Assembly (NCBI GenBank): GCA_017523995.1
Contig: JAFWUX010000002.1
Span: 1 to 27,356 of the forward strand
DNA from: Oscillospiraceae bacterium
GTDB lineage: Bacteria; Bacillota_A; Clostridia; Oscillospirales; Ruminococcaceae
Direction of reading: 5' to 3'
Length of the DNA: 27,356 nt
A program made the position numbers and the translations under genes. The notes under the pieces are model-generated. The model made no database searches and had not been told where the DNA came from. It saw nothing but the letters and a program-made list of their open reading frames with translations. This document shows positions 6,979 through 14,819 of this stretch, in pieces (within the stretch, counting starts at the first letter, position 1; each line of letters opens with the position of its first letter).

Positions 6979-9074
6979 AGAACACTGAAACACGGCAGGC
7001 GAATGCTTCGCCGGTTGTTTCGGGGGTTCCGCATCAGATGAAACGAGCCGGCAGCAGGACCTGTCTTCGCGGCGTGGAATGCTTCACGCTCGCATGGACC
7101 GCAGGCCTGCTGGCGGCTTTTCTGTTTGATATCCGCATTGCGCTGTTTCTTGCGGCGGCGGGCATTTTCGTGATGCTGCGCCTGACCGCAAAGGAGCGCA
7201 TTCTGCTGCTGCTCGGGGCGATACTCGGCGCAGCGCTCTGGTTTACATATGATGCCGCCGTGCGCAGACCGCTTCTTGCGCTGGACGGAAAACAGGTGAT
7301 CTGCACCGGAAAAGTCACGGATATCCGCATGCTTTCCGGCGACCGTGCCGTCTATACGCTGCGGACAACGCTCAGCGGTCACCGTGTTTCGCTGGATTGG
7401 TACGCAGAGGCAGGCACGGCGCCGCAGGAGATCGGTTCGGTTGTGGCGCTTGACGCCGCACTGACAAAGATTCAATCAGATTACCGGTATCACACGGCAG
7501 AATATCAGGCGGGCAAGGGCAGATATCTGCGAATCTACAGGGCAAAGCTGCTCCGGACGGAGGATGCGCCCGTCTTTTATCCGCCGCGGTTGCTCCATGC
7601 TTATCGGCAGTATATCACGGGACGGATCACCGCCGCAATGCCGGAGGCAGACGCCGGTCTGCTCTGCGCGATGCTGTTCGGCGACAAGCGCATGCTCTCC
7701 GATGACACCGCGGATGCGTTCCGTGCAGCGGGGCTTGCACATGTCACGGTTGTTTCGGGGCTGCATCTGGTATTTTTCTGCAGTGTCCTCGCGTGGATTC
7801 TGCGCCGGATGCAAGCATCTGCAAGGTTTGTCTGTCTGGCGCATATTCCGGCGATTCTGCTGTTCATCGTGCTCGCCGACCCCTCAATTTCCGAGGTGCG
7901 CGCTGCCGTCATGCTGATGCTTTCGCAGTCGGCGGTGCTGTTCGGGCGGCGGAGCGATACTTTGCGTTCGCTCTGCATCGCGATGTTTCTCTGCACGGTC
8001 ACCGCGCCGTATGTAATCGGCTTGGTGTCCTTCTGGCTTTCGGTCTCGGGCGTGTTCGGGATCGGTGTGCTGGCGCCCTATCTGACAAAGCATGTGCAGG
8101 GCAGCCGGCTCAAAAAGGATTTTCTCAGTCTCTGCTGCGTTTCGGCGGCGATTTTTCCGGCTTCGGTGCTGCTCTGCGGGGAATCCTCGCTGCTGGCACC
8201 GGTCAGCAATCTGCTGATTCTGCCGCTCTGCGTCGGGGTGATCTGCTTCGGATTCTCGCTCCTGCTCACGGGCGGTCTGACGGGATTTCTGCTGCCTGCT
8301 GCAGGGCTGTTCTGCCGCCTGATCCGGACTTCTGCGGCATTTGCGGCACGCCTGCCCTTTTCGCATATTGTGACCGGCGAATCCGCATTCCGGATGATGC
8401 TGATTTTTGCATCCGCGATGCTGCTGTATCTGATGTTTGCGGGAATCCCGCAGAAACCGCTCGCCGCAGCGATGCTCTGGACGGCGGTGCTGCTTGCCGG
8501 ATTTCCGGTGCTGCTGCAGCTCCGCACGATGCATGAGCTGCGGATCGCGGTACTCGGCGGCAGCAAAGAGCGGACGCTCGTGGTCTCGGTCTCCGGCGAA
8601 ACATTCGTCGCCGATCTCACGGATGCGCCGCACAATGCGCAGTATGCGTCACGTTTTCTCGATGATTACGGGCTGTCCGCGGATGTGCTGATCCTCAGCG
8701 GCATGCGTGCAGCGGCGGGCTATGATGCAGCGCTCGCCCCTGAACGGGTGATGTTCCGGCATACAGAAAGCTGGCGCGAAGACAGCCGGATCTGCGGCAC
8801 GGAGCCGACATTCTGCGATGCGGGTGCGGTCACGCTTTCGGGCGATGATTTCACGCTGATGATTTCGGATGAGACAGCGGCGGTGCAATGGGGCGCGCAG
8901 CAGATCATCATCTGCAAAGAGGACGAAACACCGCCCGCGGATGCAGATGCCGTCATCCGGTACGGCGATGCAGCCGGATACACTGTGACAATGAACGGCA
9001 GGGAATCGCAGGGGGAGAATCTGCTTCTGCGCTTTGCAAAGGACGGCGGCGCTGCGGTTTCCCCTGCCGGATAG
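6975..9074 (+). CDS. comEC: ComEC/Rec2-family membrane protein with degenerate C-terminal domain
   Basis: ComEC forms the inner-membrane channel through which single-stranded DNA enters competent cells. The 699-residue product has several hydrophobic helices from about residue 35, an OB-like DUF4131 region (about 90-195) and the Competence domain (about 215-500) with FRAAGLAHVTVVSGLHLVFF. A C-terminal region follows where the family usually has a metallo-beta-lactamase fold. The strand before the metal motif is kept (ADVLILS, about 569-575), but the next residues are GMRAAAGYDA instead of an HxDxDH-type motif, so metal binding looks lost. The GTG start at 6975 overlaps the HIT stop (GTGA). 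An ATG at 7038 (residue 22), behind a G-rich stretch, is an equally plausible start. No other competence gene is in the window, so a role in DNA uptake is family inference. Confidence 0.85.
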   Translation: MKNTETRQANASPVVSGVPHQMKRAGSRTCLRGVECFTLAWTAGLLAAFLFDIRIALFLAAAGIFVMLRLTAKERILLLLGAILGAALWFTYDAAVRRPLLALDGKQVICTGKVTDIRMLSGDRAVYTLRTTLSGHRVSLDWYAEAGTAPQEIGSVVALDAALTKIQSDYRYHTAEYQAGKGRYLRIYRAKLLRTEDAPVFYPPRLLHAYRQYITGRITAAMPEADAGLLCAMLFGDKRMLSDDTADAFRAAGLAHVTVVSGLHLVFFCSVLAWILRRMQASARFVCLAHIPAILLFIVLADPSISEVRAAVMLMLSQSAVLFGRRSDTLRSLCIAMFLCTVTAPYVIGLVSFWLSVSGVFGIGVLAPYLTKHVQGSRLKKDFLSLCCVSAAIFPASVLLCGESSLLAPVSNLLILPLCVGVICFGFSLLLTGGLTGFLLPAAGLFCRLIRTSAAFAARLPFSHIVTGESAFRMMLIFASAMLLYLMFAGIPQKPLAAAMLWTAVLLAGFPVLLQLRTMHELRIAVLGGSKERTLVVSVSGETFVADLTDAPHNAQYASRFLDDYGLSADVLILSGMRAAAGYDAALAPERVMFRHTESWREDSRICGTEPTFCDAGAVTLSGDDFTLMISDETAAVQWGAQQIIICKEDETPPADADAVIRYGDAAGYTVTMNGRESQGENLLLRFAKDGGAAVSPAG

Positions 9075-9648
9075 GATTGCTTATGCTGATACTGATTACG
9101 GGCGCTTCTCACACGGGAAAGACACTGCTGGCACAGAAGCTGCTTGAAAAATACCACATTCCGTATCTTTCCGAGGATCATCTGAAAATGGGGCTGATCC
9201 GGAGCGGTCAGACCGCCCTGACACCCTATGACGACGATGCACTGACGGAATATTTATGGAGCATTGTGAAAGAAATGATCAAAACGGCGATCGAGAATCA
9301 GCAGAATCTGATTGTCGAGGGCTGCTATATCCCGTTTGACTGGCAGCAGAGCTTTGATGCTGCATATCTCAAGAAAATCCGGTATGTCTGTCTGGTGATG
9401 AGCGAAGCCTATATCCGCGCACATTTTGATGCGATTACCGGATATGAGAACGCGATCGAAAAACGGCTGCCGGATCCGGAAATCACCGCGGAAATGCTGA
9501 TCCGCGAGAATCTCGATGTACAGCGGCAGTGCAGACAATCCGGACTTGACTATATCCTGATTGATCGGGATTACGATATAGATGCGATTGCCGCTGTGAT
9601 CTGATCACATATGACAGAACGGAGCTGACCGGCATCCCCTGCCGGATA
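9060..9648 (+). repeat. 14-base direct repeats flanking the P-loop kinase gene
   Basis: TCCCCTGCCGGATA occurs at 9060-9073, covering the last codons and stop of comEC, and again at 9635-9648 just before the ribosome site of the next gene. The kinase gene lies entirely between the copies. The second copy is also the right arm of a CCGGCA-TCCCC-TGCCGG hairpin (9629-9645). Confidence 0.6.
9083..9604 (+). CDS. Small P-loop kinase/ATPase
   Basis: This 173-residue protein begins with a Walker A P-loop, ITGASHTGKTLLAQKLL, directly at its N-terminus. The rest has the alternating alpha/beta pattern of small-molecule kinases, with YLSEDHLKMGLIR as a likely substrate/lid segment, LIVEGCYIPFDW as a Walker B-like strand, and a C-terminal YILIDRDYDID. 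It resembles zeta-toxin, shikimate-kinase and phosphoglycerate-kinase-type P-loop proteins, but the substrate cannot be told. The frame is open much further upstream, inside comEC. The ATG at 9083, 8 bases after the comEC stop, is chosen because it places the P-loop in its normal position. The ribosome site is weak (GGAT), so coupling to comEC is likely. Two 14-base direct repeats flank the gene. Confidence 0.75.
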   Translation: MLILITGASHTGKTLLAQKLLEKYHIPYLSEDHLKMGLIRSGQTALTPYDDDALTEYLWSIVKEMIKTAIENQQNLIVEGCYIPFDWQQSFDAAYLKKIRYVCLVMSEAYIRAHFDAITGYENAIEKRLPDPEITAEMLIRENLDVQRQCRQSGLDYILIDRDYDIDAIAAVI

Positions 9649-9658
9649 AGGAGCGGAT

Positions 9659-10318
9659 ATGGAATTTACGGAGCTGACCGACCGGCAGCGCAGGCAGATT
9701 CTTGGTGCGATTGCAGGTACATTTTTTCATCCGGATTCGATGTATGTCGGGAACACGCTGGATCTGCTCTCGGCGCTGTATGATCCGGAAACGGGCTATG
9801 CGCTGACACAGCATTATTATGTGGGGCCGATCGTGACAAAAGATGCTGCGGAGGAGGGCTTTCTGCTCCTGCATGACGGCTGCGTCCGGATGCTTGCGCG
9901 GGCGGATTGTCCCGATGCGCTCCGGCAGATGATTGAAATCTATCAGACGCGCAGCCGCGAGCGCAATGCCTTTGACAGCGATCTGCTCTCCCGATATGCG
10001 CTGACGGATGCGAACGGGGAACCTGTCCGGACGGGAGCCGGATATCTTGCGTGGTTTTTGCAGTCCTATACGCCGGTGCCGGATGAGCGTATGGCTGAGC
10101 CGGTGAAAAGACCGGAGATCAGCGCGCCTGATGCGGAACCGGACATGATCACAGCAGAACAGCCGGATGACGCGCTGCATCTGCTTTTAGAAAGACAGCG
10201 CAGCGGCAGACTGCCGGTGAAGCCTTTGGCGCTGACGGTCAGCCTTGTGCTGATTCTCGCCGGTTTGCTCATGATGCTGACTGCATTTCTGCTGCAAAGC
10301 GGTAATATCATAAACTGA
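9659..10318 (+). CDS. Unknown protein with one C-terminal membrane helix
   Basis: I do not recognise this 219-residue protein. The first 130 or so residues look like a soluble, mostly helical domain with several aromatic residues (TFFHPDSMYVGNTLD, HYYVGPIVTKD). A Pro/Glu/Asp-rich linker (about 140-170) follows. A single hydrophobic helix of about 22 residues near 188-211 (ALTVSLVLILAGLLMMLTAF) is followed by a short tail, so it is probably tail-anchored with the N-terminal domain in the cytoplasm; orientation is inference. The start has a good ribosome site (AAGGAG) 5 bases upstream. It sits between the P-loop kinase and holA in a same-strand run. No signal peptide, catalytic motif or repeats are visible. 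Confidence 0.7.
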   Translation: MEFTELTDRQRRQILGAIAGTFFHPDSMYVGNTLDLLSALYDPETGYALTQHYYVGPIVTKDAAEEGFLLLHDGCVRMLARADCPDALRQMIEIYQTRSRERNAFDSDLLSRYALTDANGEPVRTGAGYLAWFLQSYTPVPDERMAEPVKRPEISAPDAEPDMITAEQPDDALHLLLERQRSGRLPVKPLALTVSLVLILAGLLMMLTAFLLQSGNIIN

Positions 10319-10342
10319 AATACAGAACGGAGGTGTCCTGAA

Positions 10343-11425
10343 ATGGCAAGACTTGCAGCAAATGAACTGCTGCGCGGGATCGGCTCGGAAAATCCGCCGC
10401 AGCTCGTTTTCCTTTGCGGTGAGGACACGCTGACCGTCGCGCAGACGGAAAAGAAAATCCTCAAAAAGCTGACGGACGGCGATGCGCTCTCCGACACCGC
10501 CTTTGACGGGCAGGATGTCGATCTGGACCGGCTTGCCGATGCCTGCTCGTTCTGTCCGATGTTTCAGCCCTACAATGTCATTTTAATCCGCGATTTCGAT
10601 GCAGATGTACACAATCCTTCGGTGATTGACACGATGCTCGAAATCTTCGGGAACATCGCGCCGCGTGCGGTTGTCCTGATTGTCATGCGCGCGCTCCCCT
10701 GCTATGAGATCAAGCGGAATGCGCCGGTCTTTCTGCCGAAGTATAAAAAGCTGATGTCCTTCTTTGAAAAGCAGGGCGTGCTGTGCATCTGTGAAAAGCA
10801 GGGCGCATTTCAGCTTGCAAAGGGGATTCAGGACCGCGCCAAAAAGGCGGGCTCCGAGATCAGCCGGCAGCTTGCGGAGGAGCTTGCAAACCGCTGTCTC
10901 TGCGATTCGACGCTGATCGACTCGGAGATGAAAAAGCTGCTCGCCTGTGCGGACGGCGGCGAAATCACAAAGGATATGCTCGATGATCTGACGGCGGCAC
11001 TGCCCGATGCGGATGCGTTCCGGCTTGCGAGAGCGGTCACCGGCGGAAACGGCACGGCGGCATTCCGGCTGCTCCGCGATCTGACGGCAAAATCCGAGGA
11101 TTCCAAAACGATTCTCGGGCTGCTTTCCGTCCTCAGCACAACCTTCATCGACCTTTATCGCGCAAAGCTCGGACAGGGCGCCGCCAAGCAGACGGAAGTC
11201 ATCGCGGCGGATTTCGGCTACCCGAAGAACCGCGAATTTGCCGTGCGCAATGCCATGCGCGACTGCGGCGGCATGACGGTTCCGCAGCTCCGCACCTGCA
11301 TCCGGATTCTGCGTGAGACCGATAAAAGCTGCAAATCGACGCGCACCGCACCGCGGCTGCTGCTCGAACAGGCTGTTGTCCGGATGCTGCATGTCCGGCG
11401 CGACGGCACAGAGGCTGCCGGATGA
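10343..11425 (+). CDS. holA: DNA polymerase III subunit delta
   Basis: HolA is the clamp-loader delta subunit that opens the beta sliding clamp at replication forks. The 360-residue length fits the family. Characteristic features are the N-terminal LVFLCGEDTLTV segment, the fold-defining DADVHNPSVIDTMLEIFG and RAVVLIVMRA strands of the AAA+-like but ATP-site-free domain, the middle helical LAEELANRCLCDSTLIDSEM region, and the C-terminal collar helices ending near LLLEQAVVRML. No Walker A motif is present, as expected for delta. A good ribosome site (CGGAGGTG) precedes the ATG. The stop overlaps the start of the RNase M5-like gene (ATGA), implying coupled translation. Confidence 0.93.
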   Translation: MARLAANELLRGIGSENPPQLVFLCGEDTLTVAQTEKKILKKLTDGDALSDTAFDGQDVDLDRLADACSFCPMFQPYNVILIRDFDADVHNPSVIDTMLEIFGNIAPRAVVLIVMRALPCYEIKRNAPVFLPKYKKLMSFFEKQGVLCICEKQGAFQLAKGIQDRAKKAGSEISRQLAEELANRCLCDSTLIDSEMKKLLACADGGEITKDMLDDLTAALPDADAFRLARAVTGGNGTAAFRLLRDLTAKSEDSKTILGLLSVLSTTFIDLYRAKLGQGAAKQTEVIAADFGYPKNREFAVRNAMRDCGGMTVPQLRTCIRILRETDKSCKSTRTAPRLLLEQAVVRMLHVRRDGTEAAG

Positions 11426-12039
11426 AGCCGCGCCGCAAGATCACCCCGGCGATTGTTGTCGAGGGAAAATATGACAAGATCCGGCTGGAATCCGTTGTGG
11501 ATGCAGTGATTCTCGTGACGGGCGGCTTCCGTATCTATCACAATGAGGAGCAGCTCGCACTGATCCGCTACTACGCCGAAACAACCGGTATCGTAATCCT
11601 GACGGACGCCGATGCCGCCGGATTCCAGATCCGCAGCTATCTCAAAAGCACGATCCGCACCGGCACAATCTACCATGTCTATATTCCGGGCATTCACGGC
11701 AAGGAGCACCGCAAGCGGCTGCCCTCTGCGGAAGGTCTGCTCGGCGTTGAGGGCATGGATTCCGAAACGCTGATGTTCGCGCTGGAGCGCGCAGGCGTCT
11801 TTGAGGCGCAGCCGCGCAAACGCGGAGACATCACCCCCGCGATGCTTTACGCCTGCGGTCTGACCGGTGCGCCGGACTGTACGGCGCTGCGTGCGGAGCT
11901 GCTTTCCGCGATGCATCTGCCGCCGCATCTTTCGGTCAAGGGGCTCTGCGAGGTGCTCTCGACCATGACCGATGCCGACGGGCTCGAAGAACTGCTGGCG
12001 CATTATCTGCCGGCGGAGCAGGAGGAGGCGGTTCCATGA
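11422..12039 (+). CDS. rnmV: RNase M5-like TOPRIM protein
   Basis: RNase M5 matures the ends of 5S rRNA precursors on the ribosome in low-G+C Gram-positives. This 205-residue protein carries the N-terminal TOPRIM fold with the catalytic Glu in IVVEGKYD (E14) and the metal-binding pair in VILTDADAAG (D62, D64). The C-terminal DUF4093-type domain (ITPAMLYACGLTGAP onward) aligns in pattern with the B. subtilis enzyme. The usual neighbour ksgA is absent; instead the gene is locked between holA and an MBOAT-like gene by ATGA overlaps on both sides. Substrate identity is family inference; a divergent TOPRIM nuclease with another RNA target remains possible. Confidence 0.75.
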   Translation: MKPRRKITPAIVVEGKYDKIRLESVVDAVILVTGGFRIYHNEEQLALIRYYAETTGIVILTDADAAGFQIRSYLKSTIRTGTIYHVYIPGIHGKEHRKRLPSAEGLLGVEGMDSETLMFALERAGVFEAQPRKRGDITPAMLYACGLTGAPDCTALRAELLSAMHLPPHLSVKGLCEVLSTMTDADGLEELLAHYLPAEQEEAVP

Positions 12040-13364
12040 CATTTGCCTCGCTGCCGATGATTCTGTTTGTCCTGCCGCTGTTCGTAATCCTGACGGCGAT
12101 TGTGCCGGTGCAGTGGAAAGCGGGCGTGCTGGCACTCGGCGGACTTGCCGCAGTCTGGATGACGGGCGGCTTTCCGGCGCTGATTCTGCTGCTGATTTCG
12201 GTCAGTGCAACATGGCTGATAATCCGCCTGCAGCCGAAAAAAACGCAGGCGCATCATCACCGCGCGGAGCTCTGGCTCTACACCGGCATCGGGATACAGG
12301 CGGTGCTGCTGCTGCTCGGCAGATTCATGCTCAGTGATATGGAGCTGGTGCCGCTGCTGATCTGCGCGATGCAGGGCGCGGAGTGCATGTCCGAGCATGC
12401 AAACAACCGCTTCCGGATTCCGGCGCTGTTCCCGTTTTTCTGTTATCAGTGCGATCTGACGCGGCTTCCGGCGGGACCGGTGCTGAGTTACAACACGGCG
12501 GAGCAGCTGCGGACAGAGTACAAGGTCACGCCGGAGCGGATCGGTTCCGGCGCATCGCGGTGCATCCGCGGATTGTTTCAGCTTGTCTGTCTCGGTCTGC
12601 CGATGTACACCATGCAGGAGACCATGCTGACAGGGACCGTTCTGCGTTCCGCCTCGGATGCGGTGCTTGCCGCGCTGAGCTTTTATTTCTGCCTCTATTA
12701 CGGGCTGAAGGGCACGGCGCAGATCGGGCAGGGGCTTGCGCAGATGCTTGGCTACTGCTATCCGGACAGCTTCACGAATCCGGTGCTTGCAGATTCGCTG
12801 CAGGATTTCCGCAGGCGCTTTCTGACGCCGCTCTATGACTGGACAGAGCGCGTGCTGCATCCCGCAGAGGGCACCGATGCCGCCGGATATTTTGCGCGGA
12901 TGGCACTGCTGCTCGGCGGGCTCGGCATCGTGTTCGGGCGGGGCGGCTCCGGTCTGCTCTGGGGCGTGCTGGCGGCGCTGCTCCTGACGGCGGAGTATGT
13001 CTACCGCGGCAAAAAGCATTTTACGATGCCGCTGCAGGCGCGCAGACTGTTTGTTGCAGCGGCGGTGATCTTCGGCATGGGTCTGCTGCGCAGCCGCAGC
13101 ATCAACGAATGCTTTTCGTTTTATGCGGCGCTGCTCGGCGTCAACGGCATCATGCTGAGTGACACCTCTGCGTATCTGATGCGTGAGAACTGGCTGCTGC
13201 TGATTCTCTGCGCCGTCGGGGTCTTTCCGGTCCGCAGGATGCTGCATCTTCTGCCGAGACAGAAAACGCTCAATATCATGTATGTGGTCATCAAAGCGCT
13301 GACAGAACTGCTCATGCTGCTCTGGGCATATTCGGAATTGCTGAGCAGATATCTCAGAGCATGA
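12036..13364 (+). CDS. MBOAT-like polytopic membrane protein lacking the catalytic His
   Basis: This 442-residue protein has about ten hydrophobic segments. Its landmarks match the AlgI/DltB branch of membrane-bound O-acyltransferases. FPFF..DLTRLPAGPVLSY (from residue 132) parallels the FP...AGPI..Y entrance motif. LADSLQDFRRRFLTPLYDW (about 252-270) parallels the SI.EFWRRWHISL motif, and LLRSRSINECFSFY parallels the later FRA.S segment. At the position of the invariant catalytic His (GLWHG...WG in AlgI) it has Phe300 in GIVFGRGG..LLWG, and the second WH is FL (262-263). It is therefore probably catalytically dead or works differently. Family membership by this pattern is inference. The start overlaps the previous stop (ATGA). 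Confidence 0.6.
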   Translation: MTFASLPMILFVLPLFVILTAIVPVQWKAGVLALGGLAAVWMTGGFPALILLLISVSATWLIIRLQPKKTQAHHHRAELWLYTGIGIQAVLLLLGRFMLSDMELVPLLICAMQGAECMSEHANNRFRIPALFPFFCYQCDLTRLPAGPVLSYNTAEQLRTEYKVTPERIGSGASRCIRGLFQLVCLGLPMYTMQETMLTGTVLRSASDAVLAALSFYFCLYYGLKGTAQIGQGLAQMLGYCYPDSFTNPVLADSLQDFRRRFLTPLYDWTERVLHPAEGTDAAGYFARMALLLGGLGIVFGRGGSGLLWGVLAALLLTAEYVYRGKKHFTMPLQARRLFVAAAVIFGMGLLRSRSINECFSFYAALLGVNGIMLSDTSAYLMRENWLLLILCAVGVFPVRRMLHLLPRQKTLNIMYVVIKALTELLMLLWAYSELLSRYLRA

Positions 13365-13430
13365 AAATAGGGTGTGTAACTTTTTAGGCGGCTGGCAAAT
13401 TGCGGCTCAAACAAATCGTTTGAATGGCGC

Positions 13431-13603
13431 CCATATCAAAAGTTTTGATCAAACTTTTTTAAAAGTTTGCGGGAGTCCAGAGGCGCGGAGCCTCTGGTCG
13501 ATCTCCGCAGAGATCGAAACTCCCCCGGCGTTCAAGCGTTCGCGGGCTTGGGTGCCTGCAAGTGAGGCACCCATTCAAAATCGCATCGCGAAGCGATACC
13601 TTA
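13431..13603 (+). repeat. Structured intergenic element II (type A)
   Basis: After the module AAAAGTTTTGATC, stem A forms between CAAACTTTT (13450-13458) and AAAAGTTTG (13461-13469). An outer stem GGGAGT (13471-13476)/ACTCCC (13519-13524) encloses two hairpins: CCAGAGGC/GCCTCTGG (13477-13484/13490-13497) and CGATCTC-CGCA-GAGATCG (13499-13516). Then come GGGTGCCT/AGGCACCC (13550-13557/13565-13572) and ATCGC-GAA-GCGAT (13585-13597). The order matches element III, and the stems differ by paired changes. It fills most of the 13365-13692 gap; no gene is visible there. Confidence 0.8.
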
Positions 13604-13692
13604 TTCATTTTAATCGTTCTGAACCACCTTATTTCTAAGAGAATCCGCCTGAAATTTTATTAGCCCGAAAAGAGAAAGGAAGTTTTCCCCCA

Positions 13693-14505
13693 ATGGAACA
13701 TTTTACCCCGCAGGATTTTGAAATCTACGATATGCATGCGCACATCTTTCCGGATAAGATCAGCGAAAAGGCAACGCTCTCGATCGGAAAGTTCTATGAT
13801 ATCGGCATGGCATATTCCATCGGCGATCCGGAGCATCTGCTGAAGGCAGAGGCACAGATCGGGACAAAGCGCATGCTGGTCTGCTCGGTCGCGACATCGC
13901 CGAAGCAGGTTGTTTCGATCAACAATTTCATCAAGGAGCAGTGCGATCTGCATCCGGAGATGATCGGCTTTGCGGCACTCAATGCGGATTATGAGGATAT
14001 CGAGGGCGAGGTCGAGCGCATCATCTCGATGGGGCTGCACGGCGTCAAGCTGCACGCGGATTTCCAGAAGGAGCCGATTGACAGCCGCAAGTCCTATAAG
14101 ATTTACGAAGCAATCGAGGGCAGACTGCCGGTGCTGCATCACATGGGCGACTACCGGCATGATTATTCGCATCCGCGGATGCTGGTGAAGGTCATGCAGG
14201 ATTTCCCGAAGCTCAAGGTGCTTGCCTCGCATCTCGGCGGATTTGCCGCGTGGGATGAGGCAGAGTCGGTTTTGCAGAGCAGCGAGAACATCCGGTTTGA
14301 TACGAGCAGCTCGGTCTGCCTGATGTCGCCGGAGCGCGCCGTGCGGATGATCCGGAAATTCGGCGTGGACCGCTGCATGTTCGGTACCGATTTCCCGATG
14401 TGGGATCCGCTGAAAGAGGCAGAGACGCTGCTTTCGCTCGGCTTCAATTTCGAGGACTACAGAAAGATGTTCTCCGAAAACGCAAAGGAATATCTGAATC
14501 TTTGA
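13693..14505 (+). CDS. Amidohydrolase family protein (Amidohydro_2 type)
   Basis: This 270-residue protein is a metal-dependent TIM-barrel hydrolase or decarboxylase of the amidohydrolase superfamily. The metal-binding HxH is at the end of the first strand (DMHAHIF, H15 and H17). Further barrel landmarks follow in order: GVKLHADF, VLHHMGDYRHDYSHP, LASHLGG and the C-terminal FGTDFPMWDP, whose Asp is the usual catalytic base. All the metal ligands expected for the Amidohydro_2 (COG2159) branch are in place, so it should be active; the substrate is unknown. The ATG has AAAGGAAG about 10 bases upstream. It stands alone: a structured repeat lies upstream and a terminator directly downstream. Confidence 0.88.
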   Translation: MEHFTPQDFEIYDMHAHIFPDKISEKATLSIGKFYDIGMAYSIGDPEHLLKAEAQIGTKRMLVCSVATSPKQVVSINNFIKEQCDLHPEMIGFAALNADYEDIEGEVERIISMGLHGVKLHADFQKEPIDSRKSYKIYEAIEGRLPVLHHMGDYRHDYSHPRMLVKVMQDFPKLKVLASHLGGFAAWDEAESVLQSSENIRFDTSSSVCLMSPERAVRMIRKFGVDRCMFGTDFPMWDPLKEAETLLSLGFNFEDYRKMFSENAKEYLNL

Positions 14506-14513
14506 AGTATCAG

Positions 14514-14544
14514 CACAGCTGCCGATCGGGCGGCTGTGTTTTTT
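14514..14544 (+). terminator. Intrinsic terminator of the amidohydrolase gene
   Basis: CACAGCTGCC (14514-14523) pairs with GGCGGCTGTG (14529-14538), with one T-G wobble and a 5-base loop, followed directly by six Ts (14539-14544). It starts 9 bases after the stop codon. Confidence 0.9.
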
Positions 14545-14610
14545 GTCCTCAGGCGGCATGCCCGGTCACCTGATATTCCGGATCGGAGCCGCGCACTGCC
14601 CGCCACTGCC

Positions 14611-14770
14611 CGCTGCGATTGATTCATGAACACAAGATGAAAACAGTAAACACAAAACAGACCTTTAGCAAATAGGAAGCGCGCACTGTGCGCTGCGATT
14701 GATTCATGAACACAAGATGGAGACAGTAAACAACAAACAGACCTTTAGCCAAATGGAGGCGGGCACTGCC
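14611..14770. repeat. Two tandem copies of an 80-base unit
   Basis: Bases 14611-14690 and 14691-14770 are direct repeats with exactly 80 bases period, differing at about 11 positions. The core TGCGATTGATTCATGAACAC is identical in both. Each copy ends in a hairpin with loop ACT: AGCGCGC/GTGCGCT (14678-14694) and GGCGGGC/GCCCGCC (14758-14774). A partial flank (ACTGCCCGC) also precedes copy 1. The array ends 14 bases before the -35 box of pyrF. No reading frame is supported. Confidence 0.85.
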
Positions 14771-14787
14771 CGCCTGCGCGGGAGGGC

Positions 14788-14816
14788 TTGACTGTTGAGG
14801 GTTGATGTGGTATAAT
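14788..14816 (+). promoter_or_regulatory. Promoter of the pyrF-ruvX cluster
   Basis: TTGACT (14788-14793) is followed after exactly 17 bases by TATAAT (14811-14816), giving an expected start near 14823 and a leader of about 72 bases before pyrF. No other promoter of this quality is seen up to ruvX. Confidence 0.88.
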
Positions 14817-14819
14817 ATG

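Noticed and set aside
4930..6993. Long antisense open frame (687 codons) over alaS and the HIT gene
   Set aside because: It mirrors strongly coding genes and shows a Cys/Asp/Leu-rich composition expected from reading their codons backwards; it has no family-like motif.
8888..9082. Longer N-terminus for the P-loop kinase inside comEC
   Set aside because: The extra 65 residues lie in another frame of comEC, are Arg/Cys-rich and would bury the P-loop that normally begins such proteins.
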